Shown here piece after piece: positions 9,442 to 18,815 of a DNA stretch of 52,877 nt. The stretch is from Claveliimonas acetigenes (lineage in GTDB: Bacteria > Bacillota > Clostridia > Lachnospirales > Lachnospiraceae), in the NCBI RefSeq assembly GCF_025567385.1, contig NZ_JAOQJU010000021.1, positions 1-52,877 on the forward strand. The letters are read 5' to 3'. The notes beneath the pieces are model-generated. The model did not search any database, was not told the origin of the DNA, and saw only the letters and a list, made by a program, of their open reading frames with translations. The position numbers and the translations under genes are program-made. How positions within the stretch are numbered: the stretch's first letter is position 1; every line of letters begins with the position of its first letter.

Positions 9442-9454
9442 CATTCTTATTTGA

Positions 9455-12400
9455 TTAGTGTTTCTTTTTTCTCATAAATGCAAGGGCTCCTGTACCAGTC
9501 GCACCAATGCCGAGAAGCATAAACCACAGCCACAGATTGGTGTTATCCCCAGTCTTTGGTGAATCACTGACAGGTTTTCCACCTTCCGGTGTCTTTTCTG
9601 CCGGTTTTTCCTCATCTACCATGGTTACATGCTGTACTTCACTAGTATCCTTTACTTCGAATTCCACATCTTTTGCAACCAGATAGCCATCCGGTGCTGT
9701 TTCTTCACGGAGAGTGTATTTTCCGATTGGAAGCATTTCGATGTAATGTGCTTTCTCTGTACTGGTCCAGCTTTCGACAACTTTTCCATCCTGATCAAGG
9801 ATCGTGAGTTTTGCTCCCGGAAGTTCTTTTCCGGCGATATCCTGTTTGGAGATTTTCACCTTCGTCACATCATCCTTCATCTCAACTTTCTGCACATCGG
9901 CAGTATCTTTGATGGTGAACTTCACGCTTTCAGCTGTCACATAACCATCGGCCGGTTTTGTTTCAACCAGTGCGTATTCTTTTCCGACAGTCAGCTCACG
10001 GATCACATGTGCTTCTTTACCGGAAGTCCATTCATCCACGATATTTCCATCGGCATCTACCACTTTCAGCTTACATCCTGGAAGTTCTTTTCCGGTTGTC
10101 AGACTGGATTTGGTAAATTCTACAACGGTTGGCTGATTCTCAAAGGTAAAATCATAGGTTACAGTCGGCTGATTCTCACCTGCATACTCAAAAGTAAATT
10201 CCTTTACTTCATCGTTGGTTACGAATCCATCCGGTGCATAGAGTTCTTTTACATAGTAAGTGGCTCCTATTGGAAGATCTGCAACAAATGTGATCTTTCC
10301 TTCTTCATCCGTAGATTTCAGTTCAATGATCTCATTGGCTTCGATCAGGACTTTACCAGTTGTCTCAGACTTAATGTCTTCTTTGGCAAATAATCCAAAG
10401 ATAGCGCCTTCCAATGTACGGTCAGAATCTTTTTCTTTCTTAAGTACACTGACTTCTACTCTCTGGCGGTTGTTCTGCCAGTCTTTGTCATAGACTACAA
10501 CTGGTGTATTCTGATCCACGTAAGTCAGATCTACATGACGGATCTCACCATCCAGTACATGACCGTAAGCAGTTCCTGTTTCTTTCACATAGTATTTACC
10601 AAGTGGAAGATTTTCCAGTTTTGCAATACCGGTTTCATCTGTCTTGATCGTTGCAATCAGTTCATCCTTTTTATAGTAATCGTCACTGACGCCATCGGCA
10701 GCCTTAATGTCTTCCTCAGCATAGACTTCAAACGTAACATCTGTCAGTTTTCCGGTTACATAGTTGAAAATGTGTTCCACCACACCTTTGACCTTATCGG
10801 CCAGTGTAACAGAATCCAGAAATTCTCCCTTTTTGTTGATGATGAGTTCACCAACCGGTACCTCGTCCTTCATTTCCACTTTCTGAACCTCTCCGGTATC
10901 TTTGACTGTGAATGTCACATCATTGGCTACCAGATAACCATGCGGTGCAAACTCTTCATGTAGGGTATAAGTCTCACCCACCTTCAGATATTTGATCACA
11001 TGCGGTGCATCTTTGGAAGATGTCCAGCTATCTACTACATTTCCATCTTTATCCGTTACTTTCAGATAAGCTCCATCCAGTTCTACACCGGTTGTTGCAT
11101 CTGATTTTGTGATCTCAACAGTTGTCGGCTGGTTCTTCTTTACGGATTTTAATGTTACTGTCTGCACATCCTGCCCCTGATAAGAAGCATCAAATCTCAG
11201 TACTTCATCCGAAGATACGAATCCATCTGGTGCTTTCAGTTCTTTTACATAATAGCTTCCAAGTGGAAGATCCAGTGTACATGCTGCCTGACCTTTTTCA
11301 TCAGAAGTCATTTCCTGTAAAAGAGTATCTGCTTTGACGATTACTTTTCCATCTTTCGTCTGAATGTCTTTTGCATTGTAAATACCGAACACTGCTCCGG
11401 CTACTGTATTGCCTATCTCAGCATCCTGTTTTTCGACAGTAATCGACACTTTCTGTCGTTCATCTGTGACAGAGATTTCTTTCTCGATCACTGCAGTATC
11501 CTGATCCGCATAAGCAAATTCGACATTTTCCAGCACGGTATTTAACACATAAGTGTCCGGTGCATTCTTCTCTTTAACATAGTACCTGCCAAGTGGAAGA
11601 TTCTTTACGGTTGCATAACCATCTGCATCCGTTGTGACGGTTGCTACCAGTGCATCCTTTGCAAAATACAGAGTTCTCTGTCCATCTGCATCTACCTGAT
11701 GATCGGCAGTATAAATATCCTCTGCCGCATAGACTTCAAATTCAGCACCTGCAAGTCCAGCCATTTCATACTGGAAGTCCTTATCAAATCCCTTTAACAC
11801 TTCACCCTGTTTATAGATCTTTAACTGACCTTTGACCGGGGCATTGGTATATTCCACATCAATGACTGCATCTCCTGTGACAGGATCGGTCAGATAAGCA
11901 GTATCTGTATCAACTGCAACTGTCACATAGTTTTTGGATATTGTGTACCCATTGGGTGCCGTCACTTCCTCAATCCGGTAGTTACCAGGTTTCAGATTCT
12001 TTGGCAGTACCAGGTATCCTTCCTCGTTTGTGAAATAAGATTTGTGTAATGTTGGCTTCGGATAGGATGTTGTCTGTTCCACATATTTCTGGTTATCCAG
12101 GTCGTATACCTTGAACTCAGTATTTGCCAGGAGTACAGATTTCTGTGTTTCTGCATCCTTTTTGATAATCTTTAATTTTGCTTTGAATTCTTTATCCAGA
12201 AGCACTCGCCATGTCTGCGGTGTATCTGGATAATTCTCTGTGATCTTCACTACAAAATCATCAACCGGTGCATAGTTGTGTTTGCTTGTGGTTTCTCTTA
12301 CCACATAAGTTCCATATGGAAGCGGAATCGATCTTGCATATCCTTTTTCATCGGTAAACATTTCTGTCTGTCCATCTGCAGTCAGTACAACCGGTCTGGC

Positions 12401-14716
12401 TGAATCAAAATCATAACTTCCATCTGCCTTTACTTTCAGATTACTGACAAGCCATGCTGAAAAACCAACTCCCTTAAGAAGATCTGCATCGGTTTTTCCA
12501 TTGTTTGCTGCCTTAATGATCTGGAATGGCTGTTTGACGACAGTTTCTTTACATACAGAAGTTCTTTCTACTGTCGGAACAGTAGCACCTTCGTAAGTAC
12601 AGTCCACATCATGTTCTGTCGGATCCAGTACGTATCCCACCGGAGCACTAAGCTCTTTCAGATAATACTTTCCAAGATAGAGATCCGATACAGAAGCTTC
12701 GCCATTCTTATCCGTTGTCAGGGATGTGATCAGGGTGTCTTTCTTATAGATTGTTCCGGTTCTTCCATCCGGATGAACAATGTCTTCCCTTGCATAAAGA
12801 CCATATACCGCACCTTCCAGTGTTGCATCACCCTGGGCTTCATTGCCTGTCTCAGCATCCTGTTTTGCAATGTTGAGCTTTGCATTTACTCGTTTGTCCG
12901 TTACATTTTTAGTCGTTGTCTTTCCGATAGCAAGAGTCACATTATAAGACTTTGTATCAATCTGATACCCTGTTGGAACAGAGATTTCTTTCAGATAAAC
13001 AACTTCCTGTGTCTTTTCCATTGTGAGCTGTGAAGCACCATTCTGATCAGTTGCAGGCATCTCTGCAATCAGCTTTGTACATGCAGCATCGGAATAGATC
13101 CCGTACACTGCACCAGCCAGTGCGTTGCCTGTATCCTGGTCTTTCTTTACAATGGATACCTTGCATTCTTTTGTCCAGGTTACTTTAAAATCCACATATT
13201 TCTCATTTCCGACACCTTCACCGAAAACAAGAGCCAGGTCCTGTGTTCCAGATCCTGTTACAATCTTGTAAGCAGAGTATTCTTTATCAATGCTTCCCTT
13301 CATCCGAGAAGAAAATGTAGCACTGACGCTCTCTGCCTGATCAAGTGGTGCTGTCAGATAAAACTGTGTACCTCCACTGATTTCTACACTTGCTCCTGCA
13401 GCACTGGTTTTACCGGTTGTCACATTTACAAGCTTTACACCGCTTGGCAACTTAAATGTGATTGTCTGCAGTTTATCTGCTTTGAATGTGATCACGCTTG
13501 TTCGCTGGCTGTTTCCTTCCACATAAGCCTTTACATTAGATTCGGAAAAGCTCATATCTACAGACGGAATGTCCGGCATATTTACACAATAATTGTAAAG
13601 CTCCATTGCCAGGTTCTTTCCTGTTGCATTAGTTCCGGATGCCCAGTCACTGGATCCATTTGCATAAGCTGCTGCAAGATGGGTAATGATGAATCTCTTT
13701 CCTGCCGGAAAATCCGGATGTTTCTCATCGAAGAAACCATTCTCATCACTTGCTTTTGTTCCGTAATAGCAGACCTTTGCAAGTGTCTTTCCATCGGCAA
13801 GTTTCTGGATTGTATAAGTTCCATTTCCCGGTCCTTTTTTCGATGGTTCAACACAGTATGCTGTCGCATTGATGCTTCCCCATTTCACATAATATGGACA
13901 AGTCAGATAAGAACCTAATCCATAATCTGCGTAATAGTACCAGGAACCGGCTGTGACTGTGACTGATTTTGTTCCTGTTTCACCGGAAGCAAGCATCATT
14001 GGCATATCAAAAGTAATACTTTCGCCTGCTTCAAGATCTGCAAGAGCAACTTCCTGGTCAACAGCTTCCTGCATAACCTCTGAGAGTGTGATCCCTGTTT
14101 CCGGATCAACGGTCTCCTGATTCTCCGTTGCTTCGATCTCTGCATCAAATTCTTTTTCTGTCAGTTCTGTTTTGCTCTCCGTTTCAGCAGCACCAGTTTC
14201 CTCTGTAGACGAGTCTGCCTCAGAATCCTCTGTTTCTGTCTTATCGGAAGAACCAGCATCCTGATCAGAAGAACTTTCTGACTGCGAATCTTTCTGCTGA
14301 TCCGCTTCTTTTACCACAATCTTTCGATTGATCTGGTAGGTTGGGTGATCCGTTGTCTGTGGTTCTACATAATAGACTGCCTTATAGGAATTGGCATAAT
14401 CGGTAGAAAAGTCATTTCCATCCGTATCTTTTGCTTCCTGAAATGTAACTTTTACTTTGCTGTCATCCTGAATCGTAAGACCGGTATAATCACTCTTTAC
14501 ATCGAAATTGTCTCCAACCTTAATCTCATAATCCTTTGCAGTTACCACTTCATCTTCATCCAGCTGATCCTTGATTTCCTCATAATACGGAATCTTTTTT
14601 ATAGATCCGGCATCCTCAGAAGCATAGGCAACAACGGGAGAGAGTACCGTCGATAGAACCGTTACTGCAGTCAGTAAACCGGACATCACCCTACGTGCTT
14701 TCTTTTTCACGTTCAT
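9455..14716 (-). CDS. LPXTG-type surface adhesin with about eleven SpaA/Cna-B repeats
   Basis: This is a 1753-residue cell-wall protein. A signal peptide spans about residues 1-33 (basic start, hydrophobic core, AYASE). A low-complexity Ser/Glu/Thr region follows, then a thioester-like domain (AYCVEPSKKG and FIITHLAAAYANG). About eleven SpaA/Cna-B prealbumin-like repeats come next, each with a Lys near its start and an ending such as KEL.AP.GY, suited to isopeptide bonds. The end is SPKTG, a hydrophobic helix and RKKKH for sortase. In ICEs such proteins probably promote cell contact. The classical TQxA glutamine of thioester domains appears as His in ITHLA, a variant I have seen in Firmicutes homologues. 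No sortase gene is in the window. Confidence 0.93.
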   Translation of the reverse strand: MNVKKKARRVMSGLLTAVTVLSTVLSPVVAYASEDAGSIKKIPYYEEIKDQLDEDEVVTAKDYEIKVGDNFDVKSDYTGLTIQDDSKVKVTFQEAKDTDGNDFSTDYANSYKAVYYVEPQTTDHPTYQINRKIVVKEADQQKDSQSESSSDQDAGSSDKTETEDSEADSSTEETGAAETESKTELTEKEFDAEIEATENQETVDPETGITLSEVMQEAVDQEVALADLEAGESITFDMPMMLASGETGTKSVTVTAGSWYYYADYGLGSYLTCPYYVKWGSINATAYCVEPSKKGPGNGTYTIQKLADGKTLAKVCYYGTKASDENGFFDEKHPDFPAGKRFIITHLAAAYANGSSDWASGTNATGKNLAMELYNYCVNMPDIPSVDMSFSESNVKAYVEGNSQRTSVITFKADKLQTITFKLPSGVKLVNVTTGKTSAAGASVEISGGTQFYLTAPLDQAESVSATFSSRMKGSIDKEYSAYKIVTGSGTQDLALVFGEGVGNEKYVDFKVTWTKECKVSIVKKDQDTGNALAGAVYGIYSDAACTKLIAEMPATDQNGASQLTMEKTQEVVYLKEISVPTGYQIDTKSYNVTLAIGKTTTKNVTDKRVNAKLNIAKQDAETGNEAQGDATLEGAVYGLYAREDIVHPDGRTGTIYKKDTLITSLTTDKNGEASVSDLYLGKYYLKELSAPVGYVLDPTEHDVDCTYEGATVPTVERTSVCKETVVKQPFQIIKAANNGKTDADLLKGVGFSAWLVSNLKVKADGSYDFDSARPVVLTADGQTEMFTDEKGYARSIPLPYGTYVVRETTSKHNYAPVDDFVVKITENYPDTPQTWRVLLDKEFKAKLKIIKKDAETQKSVLLANTEFKVYDLDNQKYVEQTTSYPKPTLHKSYFTNEEGYLVLPKNLKPGNYRIEEVTAPNGYTISKNYVTVAVDTDTAYLTDPVTGDAVIDVEYTNAPVKGQLKIYKQGEVLKGFDKDFQYEMAGLAGAEFEVYAAEDIYTADHQVDADGQRTLYFAKDALVATVTTDADGYATVKNLPLGRYYVKEKNAPDTYVLNTVLENVEFAYADQDTAVIEKEISVTDERQKVSITVEKQDAEIGNTVAGAVFGIYNAKDIQTKDGKVIVKADTLLQEMTSDEKGQAACTLDLPLGSYYVKELKAPDGFVSSDEVLRFDASYQGQDVQTVTLKSVKKNQPTTVEITKSDATTGVELDGAYLKVTDKDGNVVDSWTSSKDAPHVIKYLKVGETYTLHEEFAPHGYLVANDVTFTVKDTGEVQKVEMKDEVPVGELIINKKGEFLDSVTLADKVKGVVEHIFNYVTGKLTDVTFEVYAEEDIKAADGVSDDYYKKDELIATIKTDETGIAKLENLPLGKYYVKETGTAYGHVLDGEIRHVDLTYVDQNTPVVVYDKDWQNNRQRVEVSVLKKEKDSDRTLEGAIFGLFAKEDIKSETTGKVLIEANEIIELKSTDEEGKITFVADLPIGATYYVKELYAPDGFVTNDEVKEFTFEYAGENQPTVTYDFTFENQPTVVEFTKSSLTTGKELPGCKLKVVDADGNIVDEWTSGKEAHVIRELTVGKEYALVETKPADGYVTAESVKFTIKDTADVQKVEMKDDVTKVKISKQDIAGKELPGAKLTILDQDGKVVESWTSTEKAHYIEMLPIGKYTLREETAPDGYLVAKDVEFEVKDTSEVQHVTMVDEEKPAEKTPEGGKPVSDSPKTGDNTNLWLWFMLLGIGATGTGALAFMRKKKH

Positions 14717-15188
14717 TCTCTTAAATCCTTCCTTTCTGATTTTTTTGTGTATGGTTATCTGTTCGTGTCTGCGTATTATCTTTTATACGAAGATGGTCGC
14801 CTCCTTTCCTGAAATTTGCGCTATTTGGGACAGTCAGCACAAGCTGAGATAACAGCACAAATATATGGCGGTACCTGTTTATCACAAATACCGCCACATG
14901 ATTTCTACTGTCATCCTCTTTTCAGATTCAGACATTTTATTTTGATTTAAAATTTAAGCGTTTTCCTGTTTTCTTTCCCGGATCCGTTCCTATATCAGTT
15001 TCCATCTCTGATACGTTTTCTTCTGGCAGACACGCAGCTTTTCGCTCTATGCATGTTCAAACCAAATATCACTCCAGGCAGGCTATTCATTTTTCAAGGT
15101 ACATGAAGGTGTTCTATGCAAACCCTTCATATAACGAAACGCTCAGAGCCTGTTTTACAGTGGTCTAATTCAATTTTTTTAAAATTTT
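14717..15188. other. Adhesin upstream region (no gene seen)
   Basis: About 470 nt lie between the adhesin start and the regulator stop. AAGGAAGGA just before ATG 14716 is the adhesin ribosome site. A second AGGAGG near 14810 has no credible reading frame after it. A perfect 8-bp inverted repeat, TGGCGGTA at 14866-14873 and TACCGCCA at 14889-14896, has no U-run on either side. The 35-bp repeat at 15129-15163 begins a long leader. This suggests a 5' untranslated region of about 400 nt for the adhesin, which is inference. Confidence 0.5.
15129..15163 (-). promoter_or_regulatory. 35-bp direct repeat, copy 1: candidate alternative-sigma promoter for the adhesin
   Basis: It is identical to 16193-16227 except one base. 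Read on the minus strand it contains TGTAAAAC, then 15 nt, then CGTTAT, which resembles extracytoplasmic-function sigma promoters. It also contains the palindrome CTGT-TTT-ACAG. It lies upstream of the adhesin and just after the regulator gene. The promoter role is inferred from position and the partial motif match. Confidence 0.5.
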
Positions 15189-15809
15189 TTAAAATTCTTC
15201 GTTTTCCGCCTTTTTTTTCATCGTTTTTAATGCCCTGTTCAGGAGGTCATTTACACTCTGCTGTTTGATTCCCAGATAATCCGCAACATCCTGCTGACGC
15301 ATTTCCTCAAAATAAACCAGATTGAGTACCGTCTTTTGTCTCTCTGTTAACTCTTTGATCAAAGCGTTCAGAATTTCTCTGTCGATAACATCGTCAACAA
15401 AATCTTTTGAAGATCCTCTCATAATCTCCGCATCATCTGTAACATCGCTGTTAGAAAACACACCATGATTGGTGCTGATTTTGCTCTGGCTGTATGCCAT
15501 ACGGTCTTCAGCCTCCATCAGCAGACGGATATACCAGTTTTCATTATCAAAGAACTCTTTATTTAATTCCTTGTTATCGCCAGTTACACTCACATATTCA
15601 TAGTCATCACAACTATGAAGTGGAAATACGGTTGATTGATTTCCTGCTGTATAAAGTATATATCCGTGATCATAAACAGAGATTGTTGTATCTGCATTGA
15701 TCATTTCCTTTACTACAACTTTGTGTTCCTTCAAGGATTTCACGCTTGGGATTCTCTTCTCCACATCAGCAACTTTCACGATTTTTTTCAGTTCTTTTAA
15801 TGTCAACAT
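15189..15809 (-). CDS. Sigma-70 region-4-like transcription regulator
   Basis: The C-terminal 60 residues (LIKELTERQKTVLNLVYFEEMRQQDVADYLGIKQQSVNDLL) form a sigma region 4 helix-turn-helix. The N-terminal part is not a recognisable sigma region 2, so this may be a divergent sigma factor or a sigma-like activator. ATG 15809 is preferred (AGGTGG 6 nt upstream), giving 206 residues. An upstream in-frame start at 15896 has no support. The gene lies between two near-identical 35-bp repeats that look like its targets. It resembles ICE-borne Tn916 Orf7-type regulators in layout. Confidence 0.8.
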   Translation of the reverse strand: MLTLKELKKIVKVADVEKRIPSVKSLKEHKVVVKEMINADTTISVYDHGYILYTAGNQSTVFPLHSCDDYEYVSVTGDNKELNKEFFDNENWYIRLLMEAEDRMAYSQSKISTNHGVFSNSDVTDDAEIMRGSSKDFVDDVIDREILNALIKELTERQKTVLNLVYFEEMRQQDVADYLGIKQQSVNDLLNRALKTMKKKAENEEF

Positions 15810-15997
15810 AAAGACCACCTTTCTGCCTTTCGGCTCCGGGTGGTCCATTCCATCTTTTATAAAATTCCTGCACAGACATAAAGAACTGCAGCACAAGAGG
15901 TCACGAACTCACCCGTTTTTTTTGAACGGGAGTCCGCGACTCCTTTGTAACGCATGTATCTGCGTTTAGATTAAGTTTGCCAGATTGCCTGGCTTAT

Positions 15998-16117
15998 TCA
16001 GTTGCTATGTGCATCTTCTGATTTATTCTCTGTTTGCTCTTTGCGAAACATGGAATAATCGCCCATAGCATCGTAAGGACAATGCCTTACAAATTCCTGG
16101 TATTCGATTTCAGTCAT
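15998..16117 (-). CDS. Small hypothetical ICE protein (39 residues)
   Basis: The ATG at 16117 is preceded by AGGAGG with 8-nt spacing. The product starts MTEIEYQEFVRHCPYDAMG and is acidic and soluble. It lies directly after the second 35-bp repeat and before the sigma-like gene, so it is probably the first gene of that transcript. I recognise no function. The strong ribosome site is the main support. Confidence 0.6.
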   Translation of the reverse strand: MTEIEYQEFVRHCPYDAMGDYSMFRKEQTENKSEDAHSN

Positions 16118-16192
16118 CTTTGCTTCCTCCTTTGCGTCATGTTATCAAAATCTCTATTTACAATTATTTTTGCAAAAAAGAATTCAACCTCT

Positions 16193-16227
16193 ATATAACG
16201 AAACGCTGAGAGCCTGTTTTACAGTGG
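16193..16227 (-). promoter_or_regulatory. 35-bp direct repeat, copy 2: candidate promoter of the regulator operon
   Basis: It matches copy 1 at 34 of 35 positions. It has the same orientation and lies 76 nt upstream of the small ORF at 16117. On its upstream side CGACAAA (16232-16238) and TTTGTCG (16250-16256) form a short A/T-filled hairpin. Autoregulation by the sigma-like protein is inferred. Confidence 0.5.
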
Positions 16228-16270
16228 GGTACGACAAAAAAATTTAAAATTTGTCGAAATACGTCAAAAA

Positions 16271-16357
16271 AGCCCGACAAAACAAATACTTCAACAATCT
16301 CCAAAACCAGAAAATACTTCTGATCTTGCAGTGTATCCGTAAATGTTTTGCCGGGCT
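16271..16357. repeat. 13-nt inverted repeat with a 61-nt spacer
   Basis: AGCCCGACAAAAC at 16271-16283 faces GTTTTGCCGGGCT at 16345-16357, with one mismatch. No U-run follows on the minus strand inside 16 nt, and no gene lies between the arms. It could be a folded leader for the zinc-ribbon gene transcript's 3' side or a protein site. The function is unknown. The rest of 16141-16467 shows no gene. Confidence 0.45.
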
Positions 16358-16467
16358 CTTAGTGATTCCAGTCAGGTTCAGCTCCTTGACAAACTCTTGC
16401 TGTCTGGTGCGTTCTTGATGGTTCCTGCCAAATCCAACGCTTACTACAGACAGCTCATTCTATTCTG

Positions 16468-16695
16468 TTATGATCCCTGATTCATCATCTTTCGGGAATA
16501 CGTCCGCATCCTGGACTTTAATTGTTCATCTCGGATGTGGATCGGACGAACCGACACCATATCATCCTTTACAAATATTTCCAATGTACTGCGACATTTT
16601 TTGCACTCCACTTCTGAATCGCTTTGTGCGCTCTTTTCAATAAATGCTCCGCATACAGAGCAGTGTACATGCCATTTAATAGCACCTGATCCCAT
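16468..16695 (-). CDS. Small zinc-ribbon-like ICE protein
   Basis: This 75-residue protein has two Cys pairs, CSVC near residue 12 and CKKC near 32, typical of a zinc ribbon, followed by a basic C-terminal helix (KSRMRTYSRKMM). GGAGG lies upstream of the ATG. It sits between the polymerase/YolD block and the regulator block. The function is not recognised. DNA or RNA binding is plausible from composition only. Confidence 0.65.
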   Translation of the reverse strand: MGSGAIKWHVHCSVCGAFIEKSAQSDSEVECKKCRSTLEIFVKDDMVSVRPIHIRDEQLKSRMRTYSRKMMNQGS

Positions 16696-16779
16696 ATAGG
16701 CTTCCTCCTTTAAGCAATAAGATATTTCTCCATTTATTACTCAACGGACCAAAGGGAAATCAAATCCGCCTTATGAGCA

Positions 16780-16896
16780 TCATGCCATCCATTCCGTAAG
16801 TGCCAAAGCTGCACGAACAGCACGATTTTTATTCTGATCAGATCTGCTTTGTCGATCTGTGCATCCTTTTTTATCCTTCCACCAGCTACCACACAC
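16780..16896 (-). CDS. Possible small basic ORF (38 residues)
   Basis: A GTG-initiated frame reads CGSWWKDKKGCTDRQ after its start and ends LALTEWMA. It fills most of an otherwise empty 230-nt gap between YolD-like and zinc-ribbon genes. GGAAAG lies close upstream. The composition is protein-like (two Trp pairs, basic), but the weak start makes this tentative. Confidence 0.3.
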   Translation of the reverse strand: MCGSWWKDKKGCTDRQSRSDQNKNRAVRAALALTEWMA

Positions 16897-16929
16897 TCTT
16901 TCCGGTATAAAAAATTCCGCTGTGATTAA

Positions 16930-17346
16930 TTAACATGATATTTCAATAGTTTCAAATACATCACCAGTCAGATCACAGATGTCCTGGATCTGAATCTCAG
17001 TATCATCGATCCGTAAGTGGACTGATGGATCAAAAAATTCTACGGTTCCGGATAATGTATGGTACTGGCCAACTGACGGATCCTTCCAGGATTTTTGAAA
17101 ATAAGTTGCCTGTATCTTCATCCCATATGCCAGGATCCTTAATTTCATATCCAGCTCATTTTTCTTTTCTTCGGATAAATCTCTTTTCGATTCGTAAATG
17201 ATTTCCTGTTGCCGGATCGTTTCATCCAGTCCACGAAGTGCCGCAAATGGAGCAAACTGTTTTGCCCTGCGTCCTACATCCATGGGATGTCTCCTGGAAA
17301 CCGGTCTTGATAAATATAAATACGGTTGATATTCACTTGCCAGCAC
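16930..17346 (-). CDS. YolD-like family protein
   Basis: This 138-residue protein contains the family hallmark GRRAKQFAPFAALRG near residue 25 and a beta-rich C-terminal half. GTG 17346 is used, with AGGAGG 8 nt upstream. It follows the Y-family polymerase by 14 nt, the usual pairing in Firmicutes and their mobile elements, where YolD-like proteins are thought to act with the UmuC-like polymerase in damage tolerance. Confidence 0.85.
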   Translation of the reverse strand: MLASEYQPYLYLSRPVSRRHPMDVGRRAKQFAPFAALRGLDETIRQQEIIYESKRDLSEEKKNELDMKLRILAYGMKIQATYFQKSWKDPSVGQYHTLSGTVEFFDPSVHLRIDDTEIQIQDICDLTGDVFETIEISC

Positions 17347-17360
17347 TTTTTACACCTCCT

Positions 17361-18635
17361 CTAAGCACGGTGACCACCTATTTGTTCATTGCGTTCTCGA
17401 TAAGTAGAACACTCTAGCAGGTTAGATCCACGCATGATCGCATTCTTTCCATAACGCTGCTTTACATTCAATACTGCTTCCTGTAAATGCCGTTCTTTAT
17501 CGGTCTGTTTTGGATCATCAAACAGGCTGTACTGCACATAATTTTCAGGAGCAACCCTGTTCGCACACACCTCGATTCTTCGAATTCCGGTATATCTGTC
17601 CGCAATCCTGAGATATAAATCTTCCACTGCATCCATGATTTTTTTTGAACTGTTACTTCCTCTTTCGAGTTTTACGGTTCCTTTGGATGCCTCATGCTCA
17701 TACCTGTGGTCATATGCGATCCATAAGGTGAGAGAGCTTGTCACCAGTCCTTTTTCAAACAGATCCAGGGCCAGGTTGTCTGTCATTTCCCTTACGATTA
17801 CAAGTGCTTCTTCAAAAGAATAATTTCGCATCAGCACCTGACCATTTGAAAGGCTGTGTTCCTCCGAATGATAGTTCTTGATGTCACTCATCCGGCATGT
17901 TTCATAGCCCCATGCATGATCAATCAACAGCTCTGCATCAATCCCAAACATCTTATACAGCCAGTCTTCGGATCTTAAAGAAGCCATTGCGATATCGCCC
18001 ATCGTATGAATCCCGTAACCGGCCAGTTTTTTTTCAGTCCGGGATCCAATCCTCCAGAAGTCACTTAATGGTTTATGATCCCATAGCTGCTCTCTGTAAG
18101 AGAATTCATCCAGGATTCCAATATGGTCATCCACATGCTTTGCTACGATATCCATTGCGATCTTAGCAAGATACAGATTGGTTCCCACACCAGCGGTTGC
18201 AGTGATACCTGTTTCCTCCATAACCTCCTGCATAAGCTTTACCGCCATTTCTTTTGCAGTGAGATGATAAAGCTGCAGATAGTTTGTCACATCAATAAAA
18301 CACTCATCGACACTGTACACATGGATATCTTCTTTTGAGACGTACCGCAGATAGATTCCATAGATCTTTGCAGAATAATCCATATACAGCTGCATCCTTG
18401 GCATGGCTGTGATGTACTTTACACAATCCGGTATCTCATGGATCCGGCACCGGTTCTTGATGCCAAGAGACTTCATAGCCGGAGTGATTGCCAGGCAGAT
18501 TGTTGACTTTGATCTGGTCGGATCTGCAACCACCAGGTTTGCTTTAAACGGATCCAGTCCACGTTCTACGCATTCTACAGAAGCATAAAAAGACTTCAGA
18601 TCAATACAGATAATAGAAGTCTGATCCTGACTCAC
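17361..18635 (-). CDS. Y-family DNA polymerase (UmuC/DinB-like)
   Basis: This translesion polymerase carries CIDLKSFYASVECVERGLDP at the N-terminus and YSVDECFIDV near residue 104, which hold the catalytic acidic residues. A helix-hairpin-helix thumb (FWRIGSRTEKKLAGYGI) and a little-finger domain follow. A GTG at 18644 overlaps its own ribosome site. The GTG at 18635 has GGAGG 8 nt upstream and is preferred (424 residues). A consensus promoter at 18816-18844 points at it, with an operator between the -35 and -10, so it is probably silenced by the ICE repressor. Confidence 0.9.
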   Translation of the reverse strand: MSQDQTSIICIDLKSFYASVECVERGLDPFKANLVVADPTRSKSTICLAITPAMKSLGIKNRCRIHEIPDCVKYITAMPRMQLYMDYSAKIYGIYLRYVSKEDIHVYSVDECFIDVTNYLQLYHLTAKEMAVKLMQEVMEETGITATAGVGTNLYLAKIAMDIVAKHVDDHIGILDEFSYREQLWDHKPLSDFWRIGSRTEKKLAGYGIHTMGDIAMASLRSEDWLYKMFGIDAELLIDHAWGYETCRMSDIKNYHSEEHSLSNGQVLMRNYSFEEALVIVREMTDNLALDLFEKGLVTSSLTLWIAYDHRYEHEASKGTVKLERGSNSSKKIMDAVEDLYLRIADRYTGIRRIEVCANRVAPENYVQYSLFDDPKQTDKERHLQEAVLNVKQRYGKNAIMRGSNLLECSTYRERNEQIGGHRA

Positions 18636-18753
18636 TTTTGTCACCTCCCATACGTCTTTCCTCTTTTTGTAACATGTATCCCATTTTGACTGTCAATGAC
18701 TGTGCATCCTTCCTGTTTTCTTTAAAATACAGGAAATTCATTTCACATATTCA

Positions 18754-18782
18754 TTGACAAAGGAGGAAATATTGTGTATCTT
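18754..18782 (+). promoter_or_regulatory. Candidate rightward promoter for the XRE-ImmA genes
   Basis: TTGACA at 18754-18759, a 17-nt spacer and TATCTT at 18777-18782 form the promoter. The first strong operator starts three bases downstream. The transcript would have a leader of about 150 nt before the XRE start at 18938. Confidence 0.55.
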
Positions 18783-18815
18783 ATAGGAAAGATGTTTCCC
18801 TTATCTGTGATTCAC

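Noticed and set aside
9250..9444. 64-residue minus-strand frame rich in Ser, Cys and His
   Set aside because: It overlaps the 48-residue membrane protein in another frame, includes the adhesin terminator, and has no ribosome site. The shorter frame has membrane-protein composition and a Shine-Dalgarno.
9629..10393. Long plus-strand frame of 254 residues inside the adhesin
   Set aside because: It is antisense to the repeat-rich adhesin gene, has Phe/Cys/His-rich unlikely composition, and has no ribosome site.
14866..14896. 8-bp perfect inverted repeat upstream of the adhesin as a terminator or transfer origin
   Set aside because: There is no U-run on either strand and no relaxase or nic-like context. 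It is kept only as a remark in the intergenic entry.
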